DNA of 64,000 nucleotides from Phylloscopus collybita. Taxonomy: Eukaryota; Chordata; Aves; Passeriformes; Phylloscopidae. This document shows, in pieces, positions 38,440-52,421 of the stretch. Under the pieces are notes generated by a model. The model did not search any database. It had not been told where the DNA came from and worked only from the letters and a program-made list of their open reading frames with translations. Both the position numbers and the translations under genes were made by a program. The first letter of the stretch is position 1. Every line of letters begins with the position of its first letter. The stretch covers positions 4,902,001 through 4,966,000 of the forward strand of contig JAJNNQ010000002.1 of the NCBI GenBank assembly GCA_027886175.1. The letters run 5' to 3'.

Positions 38440-38790
38440 AGTTAATCTGCTAACAGAATCATTCCATCATAGGCCATCTTTCTGGTTCTAGTTCTCAGTT
38501 AGTTCGAGACCTGTCACATATAAGGTCATGTTCCTGTTCCTGTTCTGTGTTCAGGATTGGATCCCTGCCCTCAGACACCCCTATAGATTGTTTAGTTCGC
38601 CACGCCCCTGGGTCTTTGGGTATTGCCCCTCAGATGGTACAGTTTCTGCAGTTTTTTTATTTTCACGATTAAAGCTGTTTATTTTTCGGGCAACTCCATC
38701 GTTCCCGCCCCTCTATTTCCACCACGCTCGCCCGGCCGGAGCGGACTCGGGGTGGCCGTGAGCCGGACGGCGATAGCCGGGCAAGTCCCC
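38440..38790 (+). mobile_element. LTR-like segment (possible solo LTR of an avian endogenous retrovirus)
   Basis: The arrangement resembles a U3-R-U5 structure: a TATA-like CATATAAG at 38517-38524, and an ATTAAA poly(A) signal at 38668-38673 about 150 bases later followed by T/G-rich sequence. A C/G-rich stretch rich in CpG follows. I could not define TG...CA ends, a target-site duplication, a primer-binding site or any internal viral gene. The alternative is an ordinary alternative promoter region, so this call is tentative. Confidence 0.35.
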
Positions 38791-39250
38791 TCTCCTGCCA
38801 CCGAGAGCAGAGCAGGAGGAGCCGAGCAGGAGGAGCCGAGCAGGGCACTCCCGAAGGGCTCCTGCTGCTCGCAGCTCCGGCACTGCCGGCACTGGCATGC
38901 GACACCCACTGCGACATCCCATCCAGCCTGGGGACGACCGCTGGGCTGGAACAAAAGCGAACTGTGCTGCGCTGCGATACCCATCTAAACAAGTGACTAA
39001 AATGAAAATCAATCACTCCTCTTCCTTCAAACCGCGCTGCGGAGACACACGGCATCTGTGCAAAGCCCGTTCTGATCCAAACCAGACGAGTCAAGAGCGA
39101 GAGCGAAGCCAGGCAAAGGAGCCGGGTTGGCCCTGGCCGAGGGAAGGGAGCCGCTGGAGGAAAAGTCCCCGCTGCCTCCTCAGTGCCTGGGCCGGGCACA
39201 GCCCCACATCACATGGCAGGGATTCACATGGTACCGCTGCTGGTTAGAGC
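38690..39250. promoter_or_regulatory. CpG-rich block in the upstream intron
   Basis: About 550 bases clearly richer in C, G and CpG than their surroundings, including a 14-bp unit (AGCAGGAGGAGCCG) repeated 2.4 times at 38811-38844. It lies about 7.2 kb upstream of the linker exon in the PRKAG2 sense. Mammalian PRKAG2 has a heart transcript starting from an alternative exon between exons 3 and 4 (recalled as gamma-2-3B), so this is a candidate location. Nothing in the sequence proves a promoter or exon. Confidence 0.4.
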
Positions 39251-42200
39251 CGGTGCTGGGAGGAACAATGCCTACAGCGGGACGCCTTTATTTACCTAAT
39301 ACACCACCTGGCATTTAAACTTGCACTGAGTACTTCGTGTTCAGAGCCCTTAATGAAATAACTTTTGTTTTCTGTTTTAGCAAAGAGGCTGGCTGTTCAG
39401 GCGGGCATTTAACAGCGCTTTCCACGTTAACCTCTATTGTCCTATCCAGGCTTTCCTCTGTTTTGAGCCAAGCTGAGCTAAATGCTCCCCTGCCATTACA
39501 GAAAGCTGCACGTTGCCAGTCTTTGGAGACACTTTGGTGGCCAGCACTGTCTGTCCCTCCATCACCCTGCGCTCTGCCAGAGGCTGCCAGAACTGCCTTC
39601 TGCCTCTCTCCCTGGCTTGGCACAGCAAAGCTCCCAAAGCACAGCCACCATCATCTCTGCTCATGTTCTGCTTCTGGGAGCACCCCGAAGTTCTTCACGG
39701 ATGGACGGGGAAGCAGAGGCCCCAGCCCTGAAGGGTTTGCATTTTGACAGGCAAAGGAAAAGAGGAGGAAAATTAGGGGGGGAAGGTGGGAGGAGGAATG
39801 CTGCATGCACAGTATATAAAGACAAGTTTGGAAGCAATTACTTACTTGCTCTGATGCTTAACTTCACCTTTAGGGATTTCATATTTAATCACTGCACTAA
39901 ACGTCAGCTTTTCGAAAACAGCTGCTTGAGGGGTTGCAGAACAGGGTTGGTTGTTGCCTCACCTATGATTTATAATATGTTCATCCAGTGTAATTTTTTT
40001 AAAAAAATGAGATAATTGAGGTAAAGACTCACTTGCAATAAAACAGCGCCTTAACCATGTACCTTATTTCTGCAACACACGAAAACAGAGGAACACCCTG
40101 TGGATTTGAAAAAAAGCTGCAAACATTTTACAAATATGTCATTAGAGGTGCAAGTTGACGAAAAGAACAGTCTAAATCAGAGTCTGCAGAACCCCACTGA
40201 AATCCCTGTGGGTGATTTCATCTGCATAGTACATCCATTTGCTGTGTAACTGAGAGACAGAATATTAATGCACATAAAGACCAGTAGGGCATCAATTTAC
40301 AGGGCAGGCATGACAGCTCCAGGGCTGGTGCCAGGGGAACATGCACTGTACTGTGCATACAACTAAAGGCTGGGATCACACTGTGACACTTCCCGAGGTT
40401 GGGAATAGCAGGATATAAGGCTATCAGAGCAGAGACTCCAGGACTCAGTTCTCTATTTAATTTATCAGTTTATGTTATAGCCTCAGGTTCCTACTCTTAC
40501 AGTGAATAGGATAGCTCCAGAGGTGCCAGTAATAGCACCAGAGGTACAGCTGGAATGCCAGTCTTGCAGCACAGTTTAATTTTGTTTATTTTCTGCAATG
40601 TTTACAAGGGCACTGAGGTGCACTTAATTAAATATTTGCAAAGTACTCCAAATCCTCAGGAAAGCTGTAGCTAAAGAAAGACGCCATAATTTGACATTTC
40701 TTTGCTTCTGATATTAATTTTTTAAAACCTTATTTTCTTCTTTTATTAAACGGAAAGAAAAATCTCTCATTCTAGCTCTTCTCAGAATTCAGCAAGAGTC
40801 CAAGCACTGCTTCAGCCTGTGGCATTTGCCTCTTCCCACTGTGTCTGAGTCAGACCTGTGCCTCATCATAATTCCTCTCTTGCTAACCTGGGAATTAATC
40901 TTTTCGTGCACATATGGCACGGCAGAGGCAACACAGTGCTCTCTAGCACACCTACCAAAGCCTTCTGAAGAAATAACTAATGACTTCATGGCTCTTGTTT
41001 GATTGAAAATAAATTGCTGTGGGACTGCTCCTGCTCCTTATGCCACTTGCTAGTATAATTTCCATTGCCTTAGTTGGTACTGGATGGTGCTTTTAGCAGA
41101 ACATTAGTGCAGTAAACGGCTGCTTTCTCTAGACACCAGCCAGCACAGAACTTCCCCTCCCCTTCCCTTGAAATGATCCATGCAGCACCAGCTTTCTTCT
41201 GCCTTTCACAATTATATCTCAAGGTGATGTGGATGACAACGAATCTCAGGCCTCCATCCTTCTGGTTAGTTCTAAATCGGACTGGTTTTCCAGTGCAGTA
41301 CAAACACTCCTCTTGGCACAGGTAGGCAGCAGTGGGAAAGGGGCCAGGAGCAAAGCAGAATCACTTTATACAGTGGCATTTCTGGGTTTTACCCCTGGAA
41401 GTGTGCAGGAAACTATAGCCCAAGTTCTCCTGTGAGACAGAGTTGTCCATCTAGGATCTGGTTGAGGGCACAAGGGAGGAAAATTTAATTTAAGAGAGAG
41501 AAGACAACTGCATAGCTATGCACCAAACCCACAACTATATCAATGCCCTGAACTGGGATGTACTTACCAACCACAGGCAGGTCCATGCTGCCCATACATG
41601 AGGAACAAGTTACCACCTTATTTTCTTTTCCCAGCACAGAAACTGGGTAAGATTAAAATCAAATTAAGCCCTGTCCTCTTGCTGCAACTCTCCTCACTCT
41701 TACCAACGAAGTGCTGTTATAATACCCAGCAATGAAATGAGGCTGAGGAGCAGCAATGTCACATCTGTACATTTAAACTTCAGGATGGATCCATGAAGTA
41801 CCCCAAGAAGCAATCCAAGGGTTACCAGAAGATATCTCTGCAGGTTTAGATGGTGGTGTTGCCACACCTGTGAAGTCAAACAGGCTCAGCTAGTGTGCTA
41901 CCTGCCCAAGAGAGCCACAAACACTTGGGCCCATCCTACTTAGAGTTCAGCCAGAAATTAATTTTGTTAACATAACGAACTTCATTAACATAAGCCTAAA
42001 GGAAATTTCAAACTCATACTTGGATAAATATCCGTTACATGGAATGAACAAAAACTCCACTTGGGATGTTCAATGATCCTATCAAGTTAAACTCCATCAT
42101 CTTATTTTTCTTACCTGCCCATGAATGAAATTCAAACTCATGGGAGAGGACAGCATTTCAGTGATGTTCATTGCATTGGAGCAACCAACACCTGATGTGA

Positions 42201-45200
42201 TTTCTTATCTCTGTTGACAAGTGTTTCTATTGTCTGCAACATTTCTGATATTTCTGCACCAACTACACGGCACAGGGTTGGCCTGTGCCTCCCAGCCATG
42301 TAGGCTTTCTTCACTCCTGACCTGCCTCCTTCTTCTTCAGACCAACCATCTCCTCTCCCCTCCATGTTTCCTGCTAAAATGTCATATCTGACTCTCTATT
42401 TCAGGACCAGATGCTATAAGAATAAGTTAGAGGAATTTACTTTTTTCTTGCAGTTTCATCTTCAACATGCAGCCTGATTTAGACCTATCTCCTCCACTTG
42501 CCAAGTCAACAGAGTGCCTGCAAGATGAGCCCCCAAAAGCATGCACAGGGTGGCTTTCTTTGCTTGGCTGCCCAACAGATTACAGCTGATATCTCCTCTC
42601 AACACCCAACCCTGTGGTGCTGCAAATCTCTGGCAGGAAAGAGCATGAGAGCCCTTTGGCAGAGCATGTTTTTCCAAGGGCTAGTCAGGCAGTTTGCATC
42701 TCCAGGAAATTCTTCCCCTCCCCTGTCATCCAACCCCAGCTTCACCCCACAGCCCATCCCAGGTCACTATTACAGTGTGCCTCCAGCACATGATAAAGTC
42801 ACATTCCTGGCTTGTTCTACTCCCCAGAGCTGCCATCCTGCTATAAAGCAAATGAAAACACAGGAGCCAAAAAGACTCGGCATGTTGGGAATGAATACCT
42901 CAAAAGCAGGCTTGTTGGAGCAGAGGACACCTCCGTGCCAGAGATTCCCCTGGCTCAGTGGGAAATGGGATGTATTTGAGCAGATCTACCCCTGCTCTTT
43001 CATTCTGCTCCTCTCCATCACCCCAGTTCTCATCTTTTGCAGGTGTCTCCCTAAGTCTCCAGAGACTTTGATCCCATTCCTGCACACCAGCATCAGCTGT
43101 GGACAGGAAGTTCACACTGACACACCAACCCAGCCTCATTTCCCACTCAAGTTAATACCCCAAAGTGGGGTAGGGATTTTACAGCATCACTTCAGTCCTT
43201 GGACACAGGAAGGCTGAGCCATGCCCCCTCACAGCCAGCCAGGAGGACTGGCACACTGGAAGCTGCAGAAGCCAGCAGCCATAAAAATCACAAAAGGTGA
43301 ACAGACTGTTTGGTGTTTCCTTTGCATCAGGATAAAACTTGGCACATCTCCAAGCAGATACATTTGCTGAGGCTCTTCCTTGTAGTTTGCTGCCTCTGTG
43401 ACTAGGGACAACACAGTATCCAAAATCTTGGGCATGAGAGACTCAGACAAAGTCCACAATACGAATGTTAAGATACTAAAAGGGGAGCAATTGCAGGAGC
43501 AGTTCTGGCCTGCGAACGTGCCAGAGAAAAGAAGCATGGACAGACAGCTCTTAAGTATCTGCTCCCAGTGTTTCCCACCCAAGGTGGATCAGTCAGAAAG
43601 CCACACTGATTGCTCAAGAAGCTCTGCAATTAGAGGGCAGCCTGTGGGCAGAGAGGTCTGACTGCCTGCCCTGTTGTAACTCTGCAGTGGTCAAGGAAAG
43701 GAAATGCACAGACTTGTAAGCTCTTCTAGCTAGGGCTTTAATCCTGTGAGAATCTGTGTACACAGGAGAGGGGCTTCAGAGGAGGTGGTGAGGAAGGGAC
43801 CTGAGGACAGGACCAGCTCTCCTGGGGAAGGGATGACTCCACCAGGCAGGACCAGATGGAGCAGCTGGTGAGGCTGCTGTGACAGCCCTGGCAGAGGCAG
43901 TCAAATGCTCCTTTTCAGCTTGGAGCAGATGATTACTCCACCCCACCACCCTGCCCACTGAGACAGCTGGAAACAGGCAGGGGTCAGGGCTTCAAACCTG
44001 GAAGAAAGTCCATTAAACCTGAACCCTTCTGAAGAGCAGAAGGTCTCTTCACAGGACACGTGTGATCCCGGCAAGGCCAGCGGATGCTTCCCTGCCAACC
44101 TGCCCCAGCTCTGTGCAGGCCCAAGCAGGGGGCTGGTTATGCAAGCACTGACTCAGATGTCAGGGAGCAAAGCCAACACCACAAAGGCCACGGGGAACAA
44201 CTGTGAAATGATAAAAGATTTCAGTCACTGCTGACCGAAGCTAATTTAGGATTTAACCTAGCAGGGGAAAGGCTCTCATCACTTCCCTCCCAAGCTGCAC
44301 TGTTTTGACCTCATTCCGGAAAATAAATTATGAGTTATTTTCTCTTTGTAACAAGTAACTATTGCAGTGGAAAACTGGTTGCTTTCAGTTGTTAAAGCAC
44401 GGAAGTGCTGCAAGCTGTTCCCTGAAGCACTGGCAGCTTGGGGACAAGTGCATTGCTATCTCAGTGTCTGCATATCCCCGAGATACCCAGGGCTCCTGCT
44501 CAGGAAGCCATTTAGATTGAATCTGCCTCCACAAACACTGTGACAAGTTCTCAGGCACTCTGCAAGTAGTAAACCTCTCTATATTACCCCAGTTCACAGA
44601 ACACTGGTGAAAATGTATTCGATGCTGGGAGTTTGCTGCTGCTGCTCAACACAAATGAGTCAGTCAGGTGGTAAAAGACCAGCTGGCTTTGAAGAGCCAC
44701 CCAGACAAGGGTCAGTGACTGACAGCACATGAACTAAGCCAGATCTTGCAAAAAATAGTTAGAAAAGGAGACTGGTTTCTAGTCCTTCCAGTTCAGACTC
44801 AGAGGGTATAAGATTAGGAGACTGCACTAGCCAAGAAAACCACATCCTTTGCTTTCCCAAGCCTGTTTTTTTCTGAGGTATGCTCTCGATACCTCCAGAA
44901 AAATAGATGATACTGCAGAGACAGCATGAGATCCTTAACTCCTATCAACCATGACCTTCCAAATTGACTGCAAAGAACATCAGGAATTCTTGCAATGTTC
45001 TACTTGAGAGAGAGGACAGGATGATACAGAATAATGGTCATGGCTCCCCATAAGTTTCCCTAAGATTTATCCTTATGGGCTCTTGGAACAACAAGGAGCT
45101 TCAGCAGTTCATTTGCACCACTTGTTCCATTACACTGTAAAGCTGTGGCCAAAATAAGCCTTTTTTTCTCTTAAAAAAAAAAAAAGAATCTCCACTATTG

Positions 45201-48200
45201 CATTGATTAAACAGATGTAGTCTGCTGAAGTTTCATCACTGTAAAAGCAATTCCGTCACTGTTTTGGGGAAGGCAGCTGGTATTGATACTTTCTCTTGAT
45301 ACAGGATTGAAGCATCCCTGAAGTTCTGTAGAACTTGAACAGAATCCAGCTTGGAACAACTCAGCTGTATCAAGTGGTTGGTAAAAGCTGAACACCAGCC
45401 CAGGCCAGCTGAGATCTCTGGACTATCACGTGGCTGGCCACTGGCCTTGCAGAGCTTATGTCCAAGGTATTCACACTATGTGGAGCCAAGTGTGGGATCT
45501 GTGATAGCCTTTGCCTCAGCCCTGTCCACCTCAGTGATGCCAAAAGAGTGCTCAGCCCTATTCCAAGCACAGATGGTCCCAAGTCCTGCCACTCCACCAA
45601 GTCCTGCAGTTTGTATGAAAGTAACTTCCCAGCACAAACCTGAAACTTCACAACCAGCAAACAGGTTTTGGAGAATGCACTGACTTCCATTCAAATGCAG
45701 TAGCAGCAAGAGTGGCTGTGGGTTTAAACCAAGACAAGATGGGAGCTGGGTGTGCTGGTACTGCTGGTACCAAGCAGGCAGAGCAGGAAGCTTGAGATCT
45801 CAGGAGCTGGGGGACCTGTTTCCCCAAAATTGCAATTATTTGTGTTACTCTGGGCTCTGAGTGTGTTGCTTCATTTTGGTAAACAAAGGCACAGTGACAA
45901 TAAAGGGCTCTGACGGTGAATCAAAACTATTTAGTGTGAAGGAAAATAATCAGAGCTGGGTAGGGGGCACAGCTGGCCACAGGAGGAGGCGAGAGCTGCA
46001 GAAACAAACGGGTATCCACCAGAGCCTGCCCCGCCACTAAAATGGCCAAGGTAAACAAGGCTCGAGCTGTGAGAGTCCCTCAGCAATATGCAAAAGGAAA
46101 AAGGATCCCTGATGGACATAATTACATAACTCTGTCATTGCTGAGGCACAATGGCACCAGTTGGTGACCTTGCTCCCCAGGCCCTGTGTCCCACCGGCAG
46201 CAACAGGACTCCCAGCCACTGCACACCTTCGTACTGCAGCACAGTGCAAGAAATAGGTAGAAATAAATCCATGCAGGAACAACAGAATATATTGCTAACT
46301 ATATTTTGTTTCATTCCTTTGGTTGTTACCTGAAATCAATAAAAAAAAAAGAAAAAAATCCCAAACCCCTCACTTAAAAATATAGGTATCCTATATTGGT
46401 ACTTTTCCATTTTTCTCTTGTTGGTATCCAGAGCTGGAGTTTTAATGACATTTTGCTCTGGCTCTGTTTTCAACACCCCTGATGATAAGTGCGTGCCAGC
46501 AGCTGCTGAAGCAACAGTTGCTGCAGATCCAGTGTCAGAGTGTGATAGACATGTGGGCTGCTGTAGATGGGAGGACACGCAGCCGGGGACCCTGTGATTC
46601 CCGGCCACGTGCCACAATGTGATCAAGGAAAACTGGCTCAGTCCTTTCCCTCGACTGCTTTCCTCTCCTCCTCCCCTTCCCTATGGAGCTGGGTTTCCTC
46701 TCTCACACTTGGAGCCCTCTGGTTTGGCTAACAAAGGGGATTTATCTCAATTAAATTAAGTAGGAAAGGAGAAATGTGTGCTGAACACAGGGAAACATCT
46801 GCCACCAATGCATACGAAGCGAAGGGTGCAGGAAACACCTCAATAATCACAGTCATCCACAGCCATTTTATCCTTCCTTTACTCAGCTCTGGGCTCTCCC
46901 AGCAGCCTTTCAGGCAGGTCTAAAACCTTTAGCCAAGGGCTAATGCACCAGGGGAACAGGATCCAGATTCAGGACTAAGGCTGGAAATAATCATGCAATC
47001 ACATGGGCAGAAGATGTGTGCCTTTGATGACATCACTAGCGGGGACAGGGACCTTGCTGGCAGCCAGGTGCTGTCCTTGAGGGATTTCCTTGAGGAGGTT
47101 GCAGGGATGATCCCTGAAAATGCAGAGGTTGCTCAGTCCTTCTATATTCCTGTGAGGATTACCAGACTCTGTTGACAAATCTCTTCCTTCCCTCCTGCAT
47201 TCTGGCTCTCATGGTGCTCCTGCTCCCATGGTTTGCTGAGGAAGAGGAAGCAGGAGCACAACAATGTGCTCACACCATCACTCTCCCTGGTGGCAGCACC
47301 CACCAGTGAGGTGGCCTTGCCAGAGGAGGGAAAGGTCAGATGGCTCAAAGCACAGAGCCAGATTTCTGCAAATCCCAGGAGAACTGGCATCAAATGCAAA
47401 TATGTCCACTCAGCTCTGCAACACTGCCATGGATCAGCTATGCCATCACAAATAATGAGCACTTTGCAGAGAAAAAATTACCAAGTAGCTCTCACAATAA
47501 ACTCTTCTGCAGTAGATCACTAATCACTGTATAGATCCCTCTCTGCAGTTCTCTTCTCTCTGGAGAGTTGCATTTCCCAAATGCAACTGTCTTAAACGTG
47601 TGGCAATGCATGTTTTCTCTCTTAAAAGCTATTATACATTTGCTTAGAACAACAGGCATTTTTAAAGACCAAAGCCAACAACATTTGGTGGTGGAGACTT
47701 TGCTAGAACATGAAGTAATGATTCAGCAGGGAGAACTTCTTCCTAGGAAAGTTTTCCAGCTGCAGAACTACTTAAAGTGTTGGTTTAATGCACTAAGGTT
47801 GTTTATACCTGTAGCACAACACATATCAATTGATCAAACTGCAACTTCAAAGGGGTCTCAGGTGCTTGGAAGCAGCAGTATGGTTAATTAATCATGTGAA
47901 ACAAAACCCAACAAAGGCAAGACATCCGCAGTAGAATACACTGGGCTCTGCAGAAATTACCTTGCATTAGACTTAACCAGAGAAGCATCTCTTACTCCCC
48001 TGAGAAAAAGAGATGCAATTTATCCCTTGAGCTACATGCTTCTTTTGGAGCCAGACCCATTGTTGCATTTACATCAAATATGTAGAGCATTATCCCCAAT
48101 GAGATGTAGACCAAAATAACAACCTACACACGCCAGTTCACAAACCCAGCATTCATATGCTCCCCAGGGTTAAAAACTGCTCTTTGAATGGGGGACAGAA

Positions 48201-51200
48201 GCACAAACCAGTGCATTCCCTTCCTTCCCGGGAGGCCCCAGCACATCCCTGTTCCTCGGCAGACACATGCATTAATTCATGAGTTTTCCTGGGCAGCCGG
48301 GGCTGGCCGCGTTCCCACCGCGCCGGGCTGGAATGCGGAGCTGCCCGTTCCTGGCAGGCTGCTGGGGTCAGCCTCTGCCATTGACTCAGCTGCCCCCGCC
48401 CGCTCTTGGGTTGCTCATCTGATCCCTCCAACACCATGGAGATGACTCCTGCTCAGACATTTGGCTTCGTGAGAGGCCAGCCTGCAGATAACATGCAAAA
48501 CGGATCGTGCCGCAGAAACTCATGGGAAAAGCACATGCTTATCATGATGGGATAACACATGGGATGACTCTAGTCTGAAATGTGGCTAATCATGAGTTTG
48601 TTTATTTGGTTTTTCCTGAAGACAAGCTGTCTTGTTTTAGGGAGCTTTCAGATCTCATCTGCTTTCCATCTTCTATACATTTCATCCCACTTGGATAATG
48701 AAACTGATTCTTATATGACCTTACTTCAAGTGGCTTCCCAGTTGTCCCCACCAGTGCAAAGCTGCAATGCACAGGTCTGTGCTGCAGACAGAAACAAGTG
48801 AATTTCATTGAAACACCATAAAATCTTCTTTTTTACATAAGCATCTGTGGATGCTTATTTCAATAATTAAGTAGATAGGACATTTTCACTTCTCCCTGCT
48901 CCAGGGGATCTCCCTGAGAAGATCCTACTCCCAGGGTTCTTCATGCCTTGTCTCTAATGTGGACCTTACCCTTTCTGGCTGAGGATGCCAGGTCTACCCT
49001 CACTCCTGTGAATAGGCCTAAAAACCTCCCCAGCCATCCTGCTGAACTTGAGGGTGGGTTTTTCTATATTTTCGAAACTGAGTTGCTGACCGTGTCAAAC
49101 AGTTCTTCAAAAAAATTCCCTCTGGGATTCACAGGGAGTAATTTATACATTATTAAGTCAATGTAACTAATCTAGGTTTGGATTCTTAGGCTGTTTATCT
49201 ACTCCATGCATAAGGGAAGACTGTCACTTCTGAGAGCAGTGGCTTCTGCTGGCCAGAACACCAGAGCATGGCCAAGCTGAACGTGCTCCCAGACACCTTG
49301 TTTTGTTCAGGGTGTTTCAGATCCTCTGGCACAAATGTTGGATCTCACACTCTGAGTTAGGTACAGCAACACCAACAAACCATGCCCCTCTTGAATGTAA
49401 ATATAACCCAGCATTTCAATAGATGTGTTGTTATAAGTGGGCTTGATATGGCCCCAGCAGAGCTACCAAAACACTGGATTAGACGTGGATGTCTCACAAG
49501 CCAACCCAATTTTAACTCATTCATTGATTGGCATCACAGGCAGCTCAGCCACCTTTGCTTGAGCATTGCACAACCCAGAACAAGAGCCAAAATTTTCTAA
49601 GAACTCTGCCTAAAGCTGTGCATGTGGAGCCTGTGTAATGCAGCTCCGATGATGAAGCCAACTTCTGGTTTAGCTGCCTGGTTTTCCATGGACATTCCCC
49701 AGGATTAAACAAACAAAAGTCCACTGGGCATTTTAATGCATTTGTCCTACTGTGATGAACACAACATTTGTATGAACACACTGCATTCATCACTAAGACT
49801 GGTTTCAAATGCCTCAAAAAATCACCAGCTCAACCCTTTAAGTGTCATGGTATTTAAACCTACAAATGTCAGGATTCCTGTGTTTTCTTCTTTTGAAGCA
49901 TTAAATCTTTCTAATATTTCTCTCCACTCTGAGGGGCTATAAATTCCAAGGAGACAAAAAAAAAAAAAAGCTTTTATTTTTGTTTCCTTTTTTTTTAAGA
50001 AAGAAAATGAAAGCTTTTATAAAGTAACATGATTCCAGAAGCCAGGGACATTAGAGACTATAGATTCAATAAGCTGCAATAAATTTAGACTGCTAATTCT
50101 GCTTCATAAATTACTTTTGATTTCTTTTCTCATTTATATACACATATGAAAAATGAATACCTCAACTTACTCGTGATTTGTACCTATTTATGAAGCAAGA
50201 ATCAGACTTCCAGTGTACATAATATGATCATAAACACAGCAATTATTCATGAGTTACGATCATGAAAAACTGTAAATGTTCAACTGAAATAATGTGTAGG
50301 ATATAAAAAACAAGGGAAATTAAAGAGCGTTCCAGCTTCACAATCTTATTTTCCTCTGATTCTGCTTCCCTTTCTGTGAATCCTGTAGACATTTCCTACC
50401 TACCACACAGCAATGATTTATGACTTGCTATATCATGCTATGAATATCTATGAAACCTCTTGATTTTATACAAAAAATATTGGCAAAATGTAAAATAGAA
50501 TACTACACTATCTTAGCAACACTGAAATGTGTGCTCCACATCTACAAAACTGATGGAACTAGCCACAATAAGCTGATTTGTTTAATTATTGTTGCTATTT
50601 AATGAAGCTGTATTTTGGAAGAGAGGAAATGGTTTGTGATTGATTCCATCTCTCATTTCACTCTCAAGCAAAAGTCTTGATCTAAATCTCCAAAAAAATC
50701 AATAGAGACACTTCCAGTGAACATTACCTGGACTCCAAGTGAGTTAACAACTCACTCTACATATCTGCTCATGCACTTCCTGCCTCAGGGTAATTCTAGA
50801 GCAAGTTGTTCATATCTGACTTGCACAGTCTGTGCCACTTTTATTGCCCAATATTTTAAAATTCAAAAGAACTTAAACTACTGTATTCTGGGTTGGGTTT
50901 TTTTGCCTCTAAATATAGTTGGTCTTTGCCATGCATACATTAGTTTCTATAGAAATGTGTGTTATAACCTCAGTCATGGTCAGGGACTGTATTTTGATTT
51001 GGCTGTGACATTTGATTTGTTACCAGATTTACAGGTTACCAACTTCCAGCAGCCTGTACCTGTAACTGTACACACATAAATAAGCAAATTTTTAAAAAAA
51101 TAAAATCATAACTCAGGTTTTTAGAACAACAGTTCCATGTAAAAATCCAGGCTGGACATCTTTCAGATTTCCTGTGTGTAAAACTATACTAGAGAAGTTT

Positions 51201-51865
51201 GGGAACTTTAGTATAAAGCCATGTCTAAGAAAAAAGAAGAAAAACAAGCCATTCTTTCTGATGTCCCATAATGCATGATAAAGAAACTGAAATTGAAAGA
51301 CCTATGACATTAAAAAAAAAAAGTCATTCCCTCACTAGTGGAAATAGAAGTATTTATAGACTTCATTCATAATAATGTAGAGAATGAGAAGACAATTACA
51401 ATCCCAGCAGCCAGCATGAAGAGTATTGTGAGTGTCAGTGGAAGGACTATGGAACCCAGATCCATCAGAAGTCCCCAAGAGGAATCCCACAAACAGTGGA
51501 AATACTTTTAAATTGCTGCAATATTTGTCTAATTGATTGCCACTGCATAAAATGGCACTTCTCTAAATCCTGAGCCCCAAATGCAAAACAGAACAGGGCA
51601 GTGAGGGTGCCTCACTCATTTCACAGCCGTGCTGAGATGCCTTTCCATGACTCCTTTATATCGGATTTTGCATTCTTATACAACTCCCAAACTTGTCCCG
51701 ATGCCATTTAATTAATTGAAATAACTCCTGCAGCCTGAGACTGAACACTGAGTGTTGCAATCCCTCTTGTTTAAAATCAAGATCCTTTCAAATGTGGGCA
51801 AACATGCTGCCTGGTAGGTGTGCCTCTCTAAACATGTCAAAGAATAATCCGCCTGCATGTCCGAT

Positions 51866-51887
51866 TGCCAAGCCACGTGGCTTGGCA
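51866..51887. promoter_or_regulatory. Perfect 22-bp palindrome centred on an E-box
   Basis: TGCCAAGCCACGTGGCTTGG followed by CA is its own reverse complement with no spacer. The centre is CACGTG, the E-box of the MYC/USF/TFE type, and the outer GCCAA/TTGGC pair resembles nuclear factor I half sites. Binding is inference. Confidence 0.6.
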
Positions 51888-52379
51888 GCCTTGCTGCAGT
51901 GGGATAAATATTATACCACTCAATACAGAGAGACACCTGGGCTTGGGGCATGCCTGGGTGACACACCCCGAGGTTAAAGCTCTCATTTTTGCATTCCTTG
52001 CTCTGTGCTGAGAATTTAGCACATACTTTCCTGCCACGGCCAAACCTGCTGGACACGAAGGTGAAAGGTCCCTGTAAAACCCAGCAAACACGGTTTGGGA
52101 AGGGCAGGACATGGAGAGGCTCTGCGAGAGATATCTCTGCCCTCTGCTGCAGCAAGGATGGGGCAGAGATGGGCTAAACCAGCCAAAGCATGGCTGAGGA
52201 CAGAGGGATGAGTTCAAACCTTCCCCTTCCTCAGCAAGGTCTTTGTGTTCATATTCTCAGCATAGAGAGCAGTTTTGCCTTGGCAAGTAATTTTTTGCCT
52301 TCCACCAACTTCATGGCTTTGCTGGATCCAAGCTGATGAAGGGCTGAGGATACTCTCAAAAAGGGGCAGAGGCAACCCC

Positions 52380-52421
52380 AGCCACCAAAACATTTGCCAC
52401 AGCCACCAAAACATTTGCCAC
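52380..52421. repeat. Perfect 21-bp tandem duplication
   Basis: Two identical adjacent 21-bp units beginning AGCCACCAAAACATTTGCCA, with part of a third (AGCC) following. Confidence 0.9.

Noticed and set aside
39482..40015. 177-codon plus-strand frame beyond the CpG-rich block
   Set aside because: No family resemblance. Overlapping frames on both strands of equal quality suggest chance.
46993..47523. Two plus-strand frames with protein-like composition (e.g. LSLRDFLEEVAGMIPENAEV)
   Set aside because: Short, in different frames, with no known domain and no exon signals I could defend. A decayed pseudogene is possible but unsupported.
48837..48858. 9-bp stem hairpin with TGTG loop
   Set aside because: Several stems of this size are expected by chance in 64 kb.
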